Shown here: one piece after another, positions 23,401-33,860 of the stretch
Position numbering within the stretch: position 1 is the stretch's first letter
Layout: every line of letters begins with the position of its first letter
From: Euglena gracilis
Taxonomy: Eukaryota; Euglenida; Euglenophyceae; Euglenales
DNA: 64,000 bases
Assembly (NCBI GenBank): GCA_039621445.1
Contig: CP154956.1
Coordinates: forward strand, 26,862,398-26,926,397
Direction of reading: 5' to 3'
Notes under the pieces: model-generated
What the model was told of the DNA's origin: nothing
The model's database searches: none
Seen by the model: only the letters and a program-made list of their open reading frames with translations
Program-made: the position numbers and the translations under genes

Positions 23401-26400
23401 GGGGGTCGTAACACCCCCATAACCTGCAACCTGTGACCGGGGGGGTGGTCGTAAATGCGGGGGCGGTCGTAGGTAAGGTGGTGTTAAAATTTTCGCAACC
23501 TGCAACCTGTGATCGGGGGGGGGGTCATAACACCCCCATGACCTGCAACCTGTGGCCGGGGGGTGGTCGTAAATGCAAGGGGGGGTGGATACGAAAAGGC
23601 CAGGGGCGAGGGCGCCTCCCCCTCCTCTTTGGGGGGGGAGGGAGCCAATTGGGGGGGGGGGAGGGGGGGGGGGGGGAGGGCGATTTTTTTTTTTTGGGGG
23701 GGAGCTGGGGGGGGGTTTTTGGGGGGGCGGGAGGGGGGGGCCGGGGGGGGGGGGGGGAGCAGAAGCCTGGTTGCTGTCCAGCAACCAAACCCACCTACCC
23801 ACCCACTCTGGAACCCCCCGGGGTCACACAGGTGTTAAATGATTCTATGGAGGGGGGTTCGGAACCCCCTCCCCGGCTTGGAAAATTTCCAGTTCTGTGG
23901 CTGGTCAAAGGGCCGGACTCTACTCCAAAACTGTTGGGAAATCCCTAATTTTTCTCTGAAAATAAATCCAAAAAAATACTCATTTTTCGAATTTCTTGAC
24001 CATTTTTTCATGCGAAAAATGTCGAAACTAAAAAATGTGCATACGAGCCTAAAAGCGAGGGGGGGAGCATTTTTTGGCACTTCGGTGCACAGTGCTGGAA
24101 GATTTTTTCGCTATTTTTTTTGGAACCTGCCAAGGAGGGGTTGGGGGGGGGGTACGAACGTATCATCAAGACGAGACCTCGTCCCAGGGGTATTTTGCAT
24201 AATAACACAATATAACAATATCAGTATGTAGTACCATCAGCTTGCATCTGGATGCCATTTGGGGGCTCTTCAGCGATCACAATTGGAGTAATTTTTAACC
24301 CCCCCCGGAAGAACCGGAAGAACCCTGGAGGAACCCTGGTGTTGCTTAATTTGCTAAAAATATGGGGAAGAACCGGGGGGGGGGGTGCTTAGACAAGGAG
24401 GAAAGTTTGACTGCAAAAAATAATCCGGCGCTTTGCACCAAAATGGAAAGAAAAATCCCATATTTTGGTGGTTCACTGTTGAACTTACAGGCACTTGGAT
24501 GCAAAAATCAACAATATCCCTTGCTCAGCTGAGCACCACAACACAGCACAACAACAAAACAATCCATTTTGCTGACCAATGAGACAAACCACACCAAAAG
24601 AGTCGTGGTCTCGTCCTTCCTTGTGACTGGTGGACTTCTCCTTCATCTTTCCTTGAGACCCTTGGGATATCGAGGCATCAGCTGCCTTGGCATTTTGCAT
24701 GGAAGATGTTCCTGCAAGTTGTGGGATGAAGTCCGTTGCAAACTCATCTTCCCTCATCCCCTCTTCCACTTTCCCACTTGTGGGAGTGGTATCCTTGACC
24801 TTTTTCCCCTCCGGGGCAACTGGAACAACTTTGGGCTTTGGAACCAACTTGGTGTACATGGGTTGGACTTCTCTTGTCTGGAGGCTCAAGATCTCCCTCG
24901 CAGCAAACATGAGGTCATCAGTGGTGGTGTCAAACAATTCTCTCCAGGCTCCTTTTGTCAGGGACTTACAGCCGTCATTGAAACGATGCTATTTTTCCTT
25001 TGCTTGACACCCCCATGTTTGGGCCAGGTATTGGGCCAAATCATTAAAACTGAGAGAAAAGGTTTCATTGTGAGGACGGTCGACCCCCCCCATGGCAGCC
25101 TTTGTCCCCAAAAGAATTTTGACCTGTGAAAAAAATTAGTGCCTGTGAAATAACCCCCTCCAAATAACCTGGTGGGGTGCCAGGTTATTGGAACCAACTT
25201 TTGGCCCTGCCCCCCTGCCAGGTTATTTTGGGCCCTTTTTAGCATCGTAAAGGAACTTTGGCTTGAAAAGGGGGTGCCAAGTTATTGGAGCCATCTTTTT
25301 GCCCCCCCCACCAAGTTATTCGGCCACTGCCAGGAGCAAGGGCCCCGCCAGGTTGTTTACGGGAAAGGGTAGGGGGTGGTCGGATCCCCCACACCAGGAT
25401 GGGGTGGGGAGGGGTAGTCAATCCCTACCAATTGGTGTGGAAACAATTTTTTCTCAGGGGGGATCAGGCTTTTTTACCAACCGGGGGGGAGGGGGGTGGG
25501 TGGGTGCTATAGGGTGCCTGCCCATAGCAGGCTCACCCCCCCAGGGGGACAGCCCAGGGTTCGATATAAGGAGAGGAGGGGGGGTGGTCCGGACCCCCCC
25601 TGCGGGCCAGGAGGGGGGGGTGGGGGGGGACACCCCCCCCCACCTAAACAGTGGCGAGGTCAGGGTGACCGAACCGAAAATTTTTGACCCCCAAAATCGA
25701 CCAAAAGTGCCATTTTGGGCACTTTTTGGGCAAAAATTGGCCAAAAATGCAAAAAAATTTTCAGCGCAAAGCGCCGGAGGAAAAAATTGACCCTTTTGGG
25801 GGGGTTCCCGGGTACCCCCCCCAGGGTCGGTCCGGACCCCCCTTGCAGGTGGGGGGGGGTCCGGACCCCCCCTGCGGGCCAGGAGGGGGGGGGGTGGGGG
25901 GGGACACCCCCCCACCTAAACCATGTACGCCCTCCTTATATCAAACCCTGGGGCAGCCCGGGGTACCCAGGGTCAAGTAGGTCTTTGCCAAAAGGGTAAC
26001 AAAAACGGGATCAGTCGCCGGACAAGGGTGCCCAACCCACCCCCAAAACCCTTCCCCCAGGGGGGGGGGGGCAGGGGTGCTATGGGGTGCCTGCCCCCAA
26101 TGTTGACGGTTTATTTTTTTTGGAACAAAAAAAAACATTTTTTTTAAAAAAATGTTTTTTTAAAAAAAAAGTCATGGAGGGTTTGGGGGAAAATTTTTTG
26201 CAATGTTCTTTTTGGAAAAAAGTTCATTTTTCATTTCTGCAGCATTCATTTTTTTGTTTTTTTTTGGGTTGAAAGCATGATTTTTTGCACCAGAAAACAC
26301 AGATTTGGAAATATTTTCACACATAAAAAAATAGGGGGTATTCCCCCCGTGACCCCCCTCGACCCGACCCGACCTAAAGACCCTTTTCGGCCAATTTTTT

Positions 26401-26670
26401 TTCTGAAAAGGCCGGTGATGCCGAATTTGACAAAATATTCAGGTAGATTCCTAATTTTGAGGCATAAAATTTGCAAAATTTGGAATGGTGCAAAATACTA
26501 ATTTTAGGTTGGGGGATTCCTAATTTGGAGCCTAAAAGGGATTTTCCCCCAAAAATTCGTTTTCGGTGATTCCTAATTTGGCCACCGAAAATGTGGTGTT
26601 CCCCCGTGACCCCCCCCCAGGCTTTTTTTAGTCGGGTGCCTACCCCACGGGGGGGGGGGGCAGGGTTGAC

Positions 26671-26713
<43 letters not shown>

Positions 26714-29700
26714 CATGCTTTTTTAATAAAAAAAAATGCCAAAAAAATGTTTCTTTTTGAAAAAGCAAAAATTGACCTTTTTTCTTGCGAATTCGCCATT
26801 TTTTTGAGGAACATTGAAAATTTTTTATTGGCACGACGTACAGAAAAAGAAAAAAGTTAAGATCCGTCAGAGGTGCAAGGTGGTGCCATAGGGGGGTGGT
26901 AGTTGGTTTGTAAATAGATGTACGAATAGACACATGCGCACACAGAACGATTGATTTGCACATCGTTGAGCTGTGCACTTTGTATGGAAGAAGGACAAGG
27001 GCATTCCTCACAGAGTCGGGGGGGGGGGGGCGTACGGAATCCCACAAAACCCTGGATTCCCCCCGAGAATTTTCGGCCCAATGTTTTTCTCGCCCCCCAA
27101 AGAATTTTTTTGACAATACTTCAGTATTTTGACCCTTTTTGTGAAAAAAAAATATCACCTTCTCGCCACCCTTCAGGCGGCAATCTCAAAATTCGTTGTG
27201 GGCCCATGTTGTGGGCCCTTGAACAAAAAAGTGTTACCGTCTCGCCGCCTTCAGGCAGCGTTCTCAAAACTCGATCCATTTTGTGGACCTCAGAACAAAA
27301 CAGTGCCTCGCCGCCCACTGGGGGGCGAGATCCAATTTCAACCCATTTTGTGGGCCTCTGAACAAAAAAAGTGTCACTGTCTCGCCACCCTTTGGCCAGA
27401 AAGCAAAATTGGACCAATTTTGCGGGCTTCTAAACAATCCCCCAAAAAGCCAATTATGGGGGGTCACCAGACACGCAACAGGAGGGAGGGGGATACGCAA
27501 GAGGACACACTCAGGCAGTATGTTTTTAAGGCGCCTTAAAAAACTCTAAAATGCCTGAAAATGCGCCTTAAAAGTTTTTTGGCCTAAAATGCCTTAGAAT
27601 ATCTTAAAATTCCTTAAAATTTGAAAAAATGATTTCTGGCATCGCTGCAACATTGTCTATCCAAAAATATGTATCCCCGGGTTGTCCTTGGACCCTTGGC
27701 GCGAAGTGCTGACAAATTTTTGACCTGAATTGACACCTCAAAAATGGATCCAGGCAATTATGGGTTTTCAAGTCATTTTTTTTTCAAATTTTCAAGGCAG
27801 TTTTTTAAGGCAAGTCTCTCAACATACAAAACGTGAAATAAGTAACTTCGAGGCACTGCAAAATAAGTAACTTCGACCCCTCCCAAGGAACATATGGCAT
27901 AAAGTGGAGCCCTCACACTTAAATGTGGAGTACGGTGGGCGTTTGTGCAGGGGGGGGTGGGAAACTGTGGGGCTCCACTTTACGCCATCTCTCCCCCAAG
28001 GGCGATTCTCCAACCATCAGATCCTGCAACACACAAAGAGTGACAAGCACTTGCTTTGTGCCAACGTTGCTGCGTGACAACTTTGATGCTTGGGGCAGCT
28101 GCAGACAAGCGCTCATAACCACAAAGAGCCTCCGAGACGCACTTTCAGAGGTTTTTGATGACCTGGTGGCCATCGTGGAGCAGAGAGCCTGTACGACAGC
28201 CAACAAGCCATCGCACCTTGAGTGACCCCTGTCCACCACGGCACCACAACACCTAAGTGTTGTGGTGCCGCCACCCACACATCATGGTAAGTATAATGAA
28301 CCATCCAGGGACATTTTTCTCGTCAAATCGACGATCTGGAGGTTCCAGGGGGTAATTAGGATTTGTTGGGAAAACACATAAATACGGTGAAATGTGTATC
28401 CCTGTATTCCCAGCTATTCCCGTGCCAAGGACCCTTTGCTGCCCAACAGGAACAGCACAAGGGGGGAAGGAACAAAGTCCCCCCCTTGAGCGGTTCCCAA
28501 CCCCAACACCAAAAGGGGCATTTTCACAATTTTTTTTGCACAAATTATGGACTTTGGAGATGATTTCTTAGAAATGATTTTTTGGGAGAAAAGCGATGAA
28601 GAAATGAACTGTTGGCATCTTTTATACAAATAATTCAGAAAAAAAATGCACTGTGGCTAGGAGGGCATGGTATGAGCATGAATGTATTTGTTTTCATATA
28701 CATCTCCCATGTGTGTATGTAAAAAATGCGGGGGGGGATAAACTGGCTCCACCTTGAAAAATACTGAAAATGCGCAAAATGTGCAAAAAATGCACACTCT
28801 TGGAAAAATGCACAAAAATGCACAAAATCTGAGAGAAAAGGCGCAGAAATTATGAAAATGCAAAAATAAAAAACACATGCAACAAATGCACCAAACATGA
28901 CCAGATGTAAAAATGCCACCAAATTTACAAGAATTATATGGAATTATGAGGAAAATGTCAATTTCAAAAAAAATGCAAAAAAAATCAAAAAAATTGAAAA
29001 TGGGAAAATCACAGTTAAAAAAAAAAGCACACAAATGCGGGGAAAATAGTGTTTTTTGGAAAAATTGAAAAAAAAACACACACAAATGCGCAAAAATGCG
29101 AAACAATGCGAAACATCCCCCCAAATATTAAAACGGTTTTATCTGGCCTTTAAAAACTGGCAACACTGAGGAAATTGAAGGTTGAACACCTGATAACAGA
29201 AGCCTGTTCCCCACCATGGAGGCTGTGATTTGGGCATTGGGGTGCAAGTCTTCCGGAAGGCAAGGTAAAGACATGCTGTGGCCACCACGTTTCCTGGCAT
29301 ATAGCAGTGGATGGCCAGGCGCAGGCTATCGAGCATCAAATCCCACGACGCTTGAGCAACCTGCTCACTCACCTGCAGCACCTTAATGAAGAACAGAAGG
29401 AAGCGCTGGGGGTGCTCCACGTGAAAAATGAAACCCAAGGTTGCAAGGAGTTCACGCTCACGCTCCACCAGGACATCAAACAGCTGGCGATATTCACCTT
29501 CCGCTGGAGAAAAATCAAGGACGGCTGGGTCAACTGCCCCTTCTCTCAGCCGCAACACATGGTGGGTTCATGAGATTGCTCAACCTTTACGGCAGGTTGC
29601 AAAATAATTGTCCATTGTTTCAAAATTCTTGCACATTGTAAAATGCATTGTCGCACATTTCCATCCTCAGTTCGACATTCGACTTTTTGTCACCAAAAAT

Positions 29701-31775
29701 GGGGGGATGCAAAGCCAAAAAATGCAGATTTTATCTTTCAACCATTTGAATTTGCAAATTTGGGTCCATCTGTGCAACAGATGGGATGTGCAATTATTGA
29801 CGAAAATTGCCCACTTTGAGGTAAAGGTGGGTTTCTGCAGGTTCTGCCTGTTGTGGGACCCAACTGTCACAGGCCCATTTGCAGCGGAGGAGCTGCTGAG
29901 TTGCAGGATCAGTGTTTTGGGGGGGAACACTAAAAAAGCTTCGTTTGAAAGTACAGATTTTGCCTGGCTGCCTTCACCCTGGTTTTGAACCTGGGGGGCG
30001 TTGCAGAAGGTGGAGGAAAGAGATGGCCTTGAGGATCAGAAAATGTTCCCATTCTCAAACAGTGGCCAACTGTTCTGCATATTGAAAACTGTGTCCAATC
30101 TGGACCTCCTCCTGCATAGGGAGGTTCACCCGCCCCTGTGCGAGTTTGCCCCCCTCATTATTTCCCTTTAGTGTTGCCATGGGGATGGGAACAATACAGT
30201 GGTCAGGTGCATTTTTGTGAACCTTTCTTGGAACAAAAGGCAAGGGGGGAAATGAATTAGCGCAAGCTGCCCTTCTTTTGACAAAGGGCCTTCGACAGAT
30301 AACCACAGAATTCAACGACTGTTTTGCCCCCCCCCTGGACCCGAGAGATGAGCAAAACCTGATGGAAAAAGTTTGGGTCGTGGGTCGGGCTGGCCCAAAC
30401 TTTACCACCCATGGGGGGTGGGGCGGGACACGGGGGGACAGGGGGGGGGGGGGGGGCACGGGGGAAACATGCCTCTTTTCGGGACCTTCCGGGACGAAAT
30501 TTGCGACTTTTTGGGAACCAAAAATTCATTTCACATTGACCCCGAGCCAAGCTCCAGGCCATCCCAGGTGAAAAAAAAAGGGATTGTGGGTGGGGGAAGT
30601 CAAAATGGCCTTGATAATCCATGAAAAACCGTGGAAAATGATGCCAAACAGCTAAAAATTCATGCTGCAGGTTGCCTTGGCCGCCTTCTAGGGACCCCCC
30701 TGAAGTGCGGGACACGGGGGGGGGGCACGGGGGGGGGCGTCCCGGGGGGGGCGCGCACGGGGATCACGCCCCCATGAGGGGGTAACGTTTGAGCAGCCCA
30801 TCTAGGAGCTGCTGGCTGGAAAAAAAGGTGGTGGCTGGGTGGTGCCCGGGGGCAAGGTCCCTTAGAAAAACCTCCACTTCAGACCATTACGGCACGTTTC
30901 TCCAGGGGGAGGGAGTAATGGAGTTCAGCTGAGTCAGGTGGAAATCAAGGCGTCAAATTCAGCTTAACAACTCCGACCCCACCCGACAGGGACTTGGTCA
31001 TCCAGTTGGATCCGGACCACAGATTCACTAAAAATGGCCAGATTTTGGTTATTTTGTGGTTTGACATCCGGACATGCCCTAAAATTGCCAAAAATGACCC
31101 CCAAAAAGGCTGATTTTTGGCCAATTTTGGTCACTTCCGAAAGAAAAAGGGGTCCCCGGACCGCCCGTCCCCCCCCCATTACAGTTCAGTTCCAAAGTGA
31201 ACGGGGGGGGGGGGTCCAGCTGCTCCCCGTGTCCAAGTTCCCCTGCTGGAAAAGAGGAGCATCAATCACAAATGCAAGCCACTCAAAAAAAGACAGTGCT
31301 AAGTTCCATTTCTGTTGAAGCAGGGAACAAACAAAAACTTCGGATCCCACACAATACCACACAACAAGCGGGTGGACCAAGAGCAAAAACCTGGTTGGAC
31401 GACGGTCACAGTCATTCGCATCAACATGCTGAAATCACGTCCCACACCAGCAGGCTTTGCATCCTCCAACTTGCAGGCCAGCGCAAGCGCGGGACCAATC
31501 ATATTTTTAACATCATGGTTCTGAACAGACCGTCGGCAATAAAAACGATGGAACAAAATGGCAGCCCTGGTGAACACCACTGACTCCAAATCCATCAGCT
31601 GCGCAGTTTGCTGCATGCAATCAATTGCAAAGCACAAATTGTTCCTCTCCACTTCTGGAGGAACTCCATCCCTGACTGATGGTGTTTCTGGGACCTTCTC
31701 TCTTGGCAAATAGAAATGCACCGCAAACATGCTCAATAACAAAATCGCATGAAACACATCAGAACTGCAGGACAA
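19979..31775 (-). CDS. Cyclin-L-like protein, multi-exon gene
   Basis: Cyclin L pairs with CDK11-type kinases and acts in pre-mRNA splicing and transcription in the nucleus. Seen here, in order on the minus strand: a first cyclin box (HFYLPREKVPETPSVRDGV, then AAILFHRFYCRRSVQNHDVK and ALALACKLED), a second cyclin box (ATLGFIFHVEHPQRF, YMPGNVVATACLYLAFRK, PPWW), a linker (ELFDTTTDDLMFAAREILSL), an Arg/Ser/His-rich stretch, a charged exon, and a Ser/Pro-rich end with a poly-Ser tract. The HVEHP motif and PPWW are typical of the L-type subfamily, and an RS-like tail is expected. Total span is about 11.8 kb because of repeat-filled introns. The initiator is uncertain. The last exon ends at the stop at 19,979. 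Assignment to cyclin L rather than K/T rests on the motifs and RS-type tail. Confidence 0.8.
20695..20790. repeat. Poly-C/poly-G repeat with long inverted runs
   Basis: ACCCCCCCCGGGGGAGGGG and CCCCTCGGGGGGGGGG blocks flank GTTCGGGCCCAAAACC. It is a short member of the hairpin-repeat class. Confidence 0.4.
21037..21561 (-). repeat. Inverted duplication, right arm
   Basis: Reverse complement of 18,610-19,135 with near identity. The arms are separated by about 1.9 kb containing the last cyclin-L exon. See the left arm. Confidence 0.9.
21240..21430 (-). CDS. Cyclin-L exon: charged segment (in inverted duplication)
   Basis: After a likely acceptor (CCCTGACAG) the frame reads SNGHQVIKKRERQEEEVKKK, SYSTPEEKNLKDFERCPRSP and DLQPEFNW. 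It lies in the right arm of the 525-bp inverted duplication and in cyclin-L orientation, between the RS exon and the last exon. Membership in the cyclin gene is inferred from position and composition. Confidence 0.45.
21680..22010. repeat. Hairpin repeat in cyclin-L intron
   Basis: Contains GGCACGAAGCGCC, TTGGCC, poly-G/C runs and a terminal CCCCCAGTCTTAA. It has the same architecture as the other copies. Confidence 0.45.
22030..22225 (+). repeat. Direct repeats of CTGCGGCCTATGACCAGGGGG
   Basis: Two copies of a unit with GCGGCCTATGACCAGGGGGT (22,060 and 22,156), plus tandem GGTCATTGGACAGGGG units. Related to the CTGCAACCTGTGACCGGGG units at 23.4 kb. Confidence 0.6.
22400..22625 (-). CDS. Cyclin-L exon: Arg/Ser/His-rich domain
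   Basis: In one minus-strand frame the sequence reads HDRGSSRSHGKRERHHNGSQ, then TKRQEKSPRRVDRDSDRKVD and RSQG, an RS-like composition expected after the cyclin folds of cyclin L. The boundaries are approximate. Confidence 0.6.
22990..23335 (-). repeat. Hairpin repeat, GCTAG subfamily, inverted copy
   Basis: Mirror-order relative of 11,690-12,040: GGCGCTGTGCGCC, a GATTTTGTTCCAAAAATTCCC core, GGGCGCTTTGCGCC, then GCAGACCCC/GGGGTCTGC, and GGACTACCGCAGTCCAGCCC at the end. Confidence 0.7.
23345..23765 (+). repeat. G-rich tandem repeat and poly-G tract
   Basis: Four copies of a unit with CTGCAACCTGTGACCGGGGGGG and a following GTCGTAA occupy 23,377-23,580. 23,625-23,760 then consists mainly of runs of 6-12 G. 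Strong potential for four-stranded G structures. The Pro/Gly frames across it are compositional. Confidence 0.75.
24595..24951 (-). CDS. Cyclin-L exon: post-cyclin linker
   Basis: Encodes WRELFDTTTDDLMFAAREIL, a Lys/Pro-rich stretch (KLVPKPKVVPVAPEGKKVKD) and an acidic/polar tail with SQGKMKEKSTSHKEGRD. The acceptor AAAAG gives phase 2-nt, matching the previous exon. A GT donor follows DSFG at 24,594. Confidence 0.7.
25172..25350 (+). repeat. Tandem GCCAGGTTATT units
   Basis: About four imperfect repeats of TGCCAGGTTATTGGAACCA with AACTTTTGGCCC between them. Confidence 0.55.
25540..25970 (-). repeat. Hairpin repeat, inverted copy of 3.9-4.36 kb
   Basis: Shares with 3,890-4,365, in reversed order, the TCCGGACCCCCCC blocks, GCGGGCCAGGAGGGGG, AGCGCAAAGCGCCGG (25,760), the AAAATCGACCAAAAGTGCC core and the CATGTACGCCCTCCTTATAT end. 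It lies in the large cyclin-L intron. Confidence 0.75.
26098..26740 (+). repeat. A/T-hairpin repeats, copies 2 and 3
   Basis: TGTTGACGG followed by an A/T palindrome at 26,101-26,190, and AGGGTTGACG followed by a long T-run then A-run at 26,661-26,740. Each starts just after a poly-C/G block. Confidence 0.55.
27120..27440 (+). repeat. Tandem CTCGCCGCC / GGGCC units
   Basis: Three to four imperfect repeats of about 70-75 bp: GTCTCGCC, then CTTCAGG or similar, CTCAAAA, then CATTTTGTGGGCC and GAACAAAA. Similar GCCGCCCAAAGGGCGG units occur at 33,100-33,300 in the opposite sense. Confidence 0.55.
27935..28224 (+). CDS. Unidentified plus-strand coding fragment
   Basis: An open frame runs through LSPKGDSPTIRSCNTQ, TCFVPTLLRDNFDAWGSCRQ and ALSEVFDDLVAIVEQRACTT to a stop at 28,222-28,224. 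Composition is protein-like, and the NFDAWGSCRQALITTKSL stretch loosely recalls the gag start of Copia-type elements, but this is weak. A strong stem-loop follows the stop. It lies antisense within the big cyclin-L intron. Confidence 0.3.
28239..28270. other. Perfect 14-bp stem-loop
   Basis: CGGCACCACAACAC / GTGTTGTGGTGCCG with loop CTAA, 15 nt after the stop codon of the preceding open frame. Confidence 0.9.
28730..29130. repeat. A-rich simple stretch with AAATGC units
   Basis: Dozens of GCAAAAATGCA-type hexamers. Similar in composition to 13,910-14,170. Long minus-strand frames here (Phe/Cys/His-rich) are compositional. Confidence 0.6.
29204..29560 (-). CDS. Cyclin-L exon: second cyclin box
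   Basis: Encodes GEYRQLFDVLVERERELLAT, GFIFHVEHPQRFLLFFIKVL, QASWDLMLDSLRLAIHCYMP and KSQPPWWGTG. The end that matches phase with the next exon is a GC donor (ACAG|GCTTCTG), joining to AWRELFDTT. The upstream acceptor is unresolved. Confidence 0.78.
30370..30800. repeat. Poly-G blocks with GACACGGGG units
   Basis: GGGACACGGGGGG-type repeats at 30,425-30,470 and 30,708-30,770 flank a short unique segment. No exon is recognised here. Confidence 0.45.
31410..31775 (-). CDS. Cyclin-L exon: first cyclin box
   Basis: The acceptor TTTGTCCTGCAG lies just inside the upstream end, so either an upstream exon exists or translation starts at the Met before FAVHFYLPREK. Encodes LPREKVPETPSVRDGV, FHRFYCRRS and ACKLED. 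It ends MLMRMT with a GT donor at 31,409-31,408 in phase 0. Confidence 0.75.
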
Positions 31776-32221
31776 ATGAAATCATATTTGATGTTTCTCC
31801 GCGCCGCTCCCCACATCCTCTCAATATCCCAGATGTCACCAGGGTCAAAGGGTTTTAGGCCTAATCTTTGGCCTAAAAGCCAGGCGTAGATGTACATAGG
31901 TCCAACATCCTGCAATGATCAAAATTTCGGACAATTGGACGGCAAACCAGTTCCAAAATCACCTCGGACAGTGGCATTGGGTTATCTGTCGAAAAATTGG
32001 TGAAGTGTGGCTGAGTTCTGTGGGCACCAAGCGAAAGGTCTAGGGGAGAGCTTTCGATTAATATGCTGTATGGCACCTGCGGTGTGGGATTTCACAAATT
32101 AAGATGTCAAATTTTGGAATACACAATCGGTGAAAATAAGCGCCGTGTGCATCATGGCTGATTCCTCTGGCCATCTGTCAAAAAACCCTGCAATGAGAAA
32201 TGTTCTCATTTCACGGAAGGT

Positions 32222-32320
32222 CGAACGGTTTTCAAGACAGGCGCCCGTTTGAATAAAACGGTTTTCAGAGGGGCGCCGTTTGTATAAAACGGTTTTCAGA
32301 GGGGCGTCGTTTTTCTTCGC
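32222..32320 (+). repeat. 31-bp tandem repeat, three copies
   Basis: Units AACGGTTTTCAAGACAGGCG / AACGGTTTTCAGAGGGGCGC, each followed by CGTTTGnATAA. The CAAGACAGGC phrase recurs at 32,567. Confidence 0.8.
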
Positions 32321-32610
32321 AAAAACCACAAAAAATGACAAGAAAACCACTGCACGGGTTTCCAGCCCCCCCCTTTATTTGAGCACACCAACGGCCCAAA
32401 GGACCCCCCAAATGCTCAAATAAGGGGGGGGTCAAAAACTCCTTTAGAAAGAGGGCAAAAAAATTTTAGGCGCCTTCGGCGCTTGGAAAAAAAATTCCCT
32501 GGACCCAAATGCTCAATTAAGGGGCGGGGGTCAAATAAAGGGGGGGTACTAATCGTCGAACGTTGTTCAAGACAGGCATGCGGGCCCTGCGAAATAGGTC
32601 TTTGAACAAT

Positions 32611-32699
32611 CGACTGCACTAAGGGTTTTAGCAGGGGCGCCGGGCGGCCTGGCGCCTTGGGGCCGCCCGGCGCCCCTGCTAAAACCGTCAGTGGAGTCG
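32611..32699. other. Long GC-rich hairpin, 26-bp perfect stem
   Basis: 32,624-32,649 is perfectly complementary to 32,661-32,686 (GGTTTTAGCAGGGGCGCC... / ...GGCGCCCCTGCTAAAACC) around an 11-nt loop. A further 13 bp outside pair imperfectly (CGACTGCACT / AGTGGAGTCG). No coding frame is recognised. Confidence 0.92.
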
Positions 32700-33585
32700 A
32701 TTTTTGTAAAGAAATCTGTTGCTGGTCAGATTGGGGATTTTTTGTGTAAAAATTGTGGGCATCATGTACAAGCCATGTATGGGTACAGGGCGCCCTGGAC
32801 CTGTTATACGCCCGTACCATGCCCCCCCCCATATGAGACCCCCCCCCCCGGGATTTTGGCTCCCGAGGGGGGGGCACGGTATACAGGTTATAACCCACAA
32901 TTTTTCTGTTACCATGAACGGGGGGGGGGGACAACGAGGGGGAACGGGGTGGTAGAGTGATATTTTTCCTCGACCCAATCCCCCAAGAAAAAATTGTTCC
33001 GTTCCGCCCAACCGGATTTCTGGCCGATTTCGCCAAGTTTTTCCTCCCTCCTCCTCAAACGTTGGCAAGACACTGTTCTTGGTCTAAATTAGCTTGCCAC
33101 CCAAAAGGTGGCAAGATGGTGACGCTTTTCTGTTACAGGCCCAGAAAAAGGGTTGACCATTGAGCCTGCCGCCCAAAGGGCGGTGACGCTGTTCTGTTTA
33201 GAACCTGTGAGACGGTGACGTTTTGTTTTTGTTCAAAGCACAAAATGGGTCAAATTTTGAGGTTGCCGCCCAAAGGGCGGCAAAACCGTGAAGCTTTTTT
33301 CTCCACAAAAAAGGGCCAAAAATGCAATGTCCAAAAATTCTTCAGGGGGCGAGAAAAATTTGGGCCAAAAATCTTGAGGGCGAAAAAATCTCGGGGGGGG
33401 GGGGCAGTCGCCCCCCCTCCCGCCCCTCCCCAGTTCCCACACCAATGGGTGTAGGATTTTGTAGAAAAATGGAGCTTTGTTTTCTGACGAAAAAAACTGC
33501 AAAAAAAATTGCAGAAAAATTGGAAAATTGTCCGATACCTTTCCATGACATTGGAATTGGCCCAGGATGGGGACAAGTCAACATC

Positions 33586-33860
33586 AAGGTTGACGGTTTG
33601 TTTCTTTGAAACAAAAAAATGTTGTTTTTTTAAAAAAAACCAAACCATATTTTTTTTTAAAAAAACCCATCGAGGGTCCTGGGAAATTTTTTGAAAAGGA
33701 CTCTATTTTGACAAAATGCAAGATATTCCTATTTTTTCCCCTAAATATGATATTCCTGATATTCCTACAGTTTTTTGTACCAAATTCCAAATTTTCCTTT
33801 AGGAAAATGCTAATTTTACTCACTTTTTTTTAAAAAAACACAAAAAACCCTGGTCAACAT
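33586..33860. repeat. A/T-hairpin repeat, copy 4, with inverted ends
   Basis: It opens ATCAAGGTTGACGGTTTG and a TTTTTTTAAAAAAAA palindrome, and ends TTTTTTTAAAAAAACAC with CCCTGGTCAACATC. The two ends are roughly inverted (GGTTGAC / GGTCAAC), suggesting a short element. Confidence 0.5.

Noticed and set aside
23377-23580. CRISPR-like spaced repeats (CTGCAACCTGTGACC units)
   Set aside because: The spacing is uneven, the intervening DNA is itself repetitive, and the context is a eukaryotic intron.
28635-29124. Phe/Cys/His-rich minus-strand frames up to 155 residues
   Set aside because: They arise from an A-rich simple stretch of AAATGC units. There is no domain signature.
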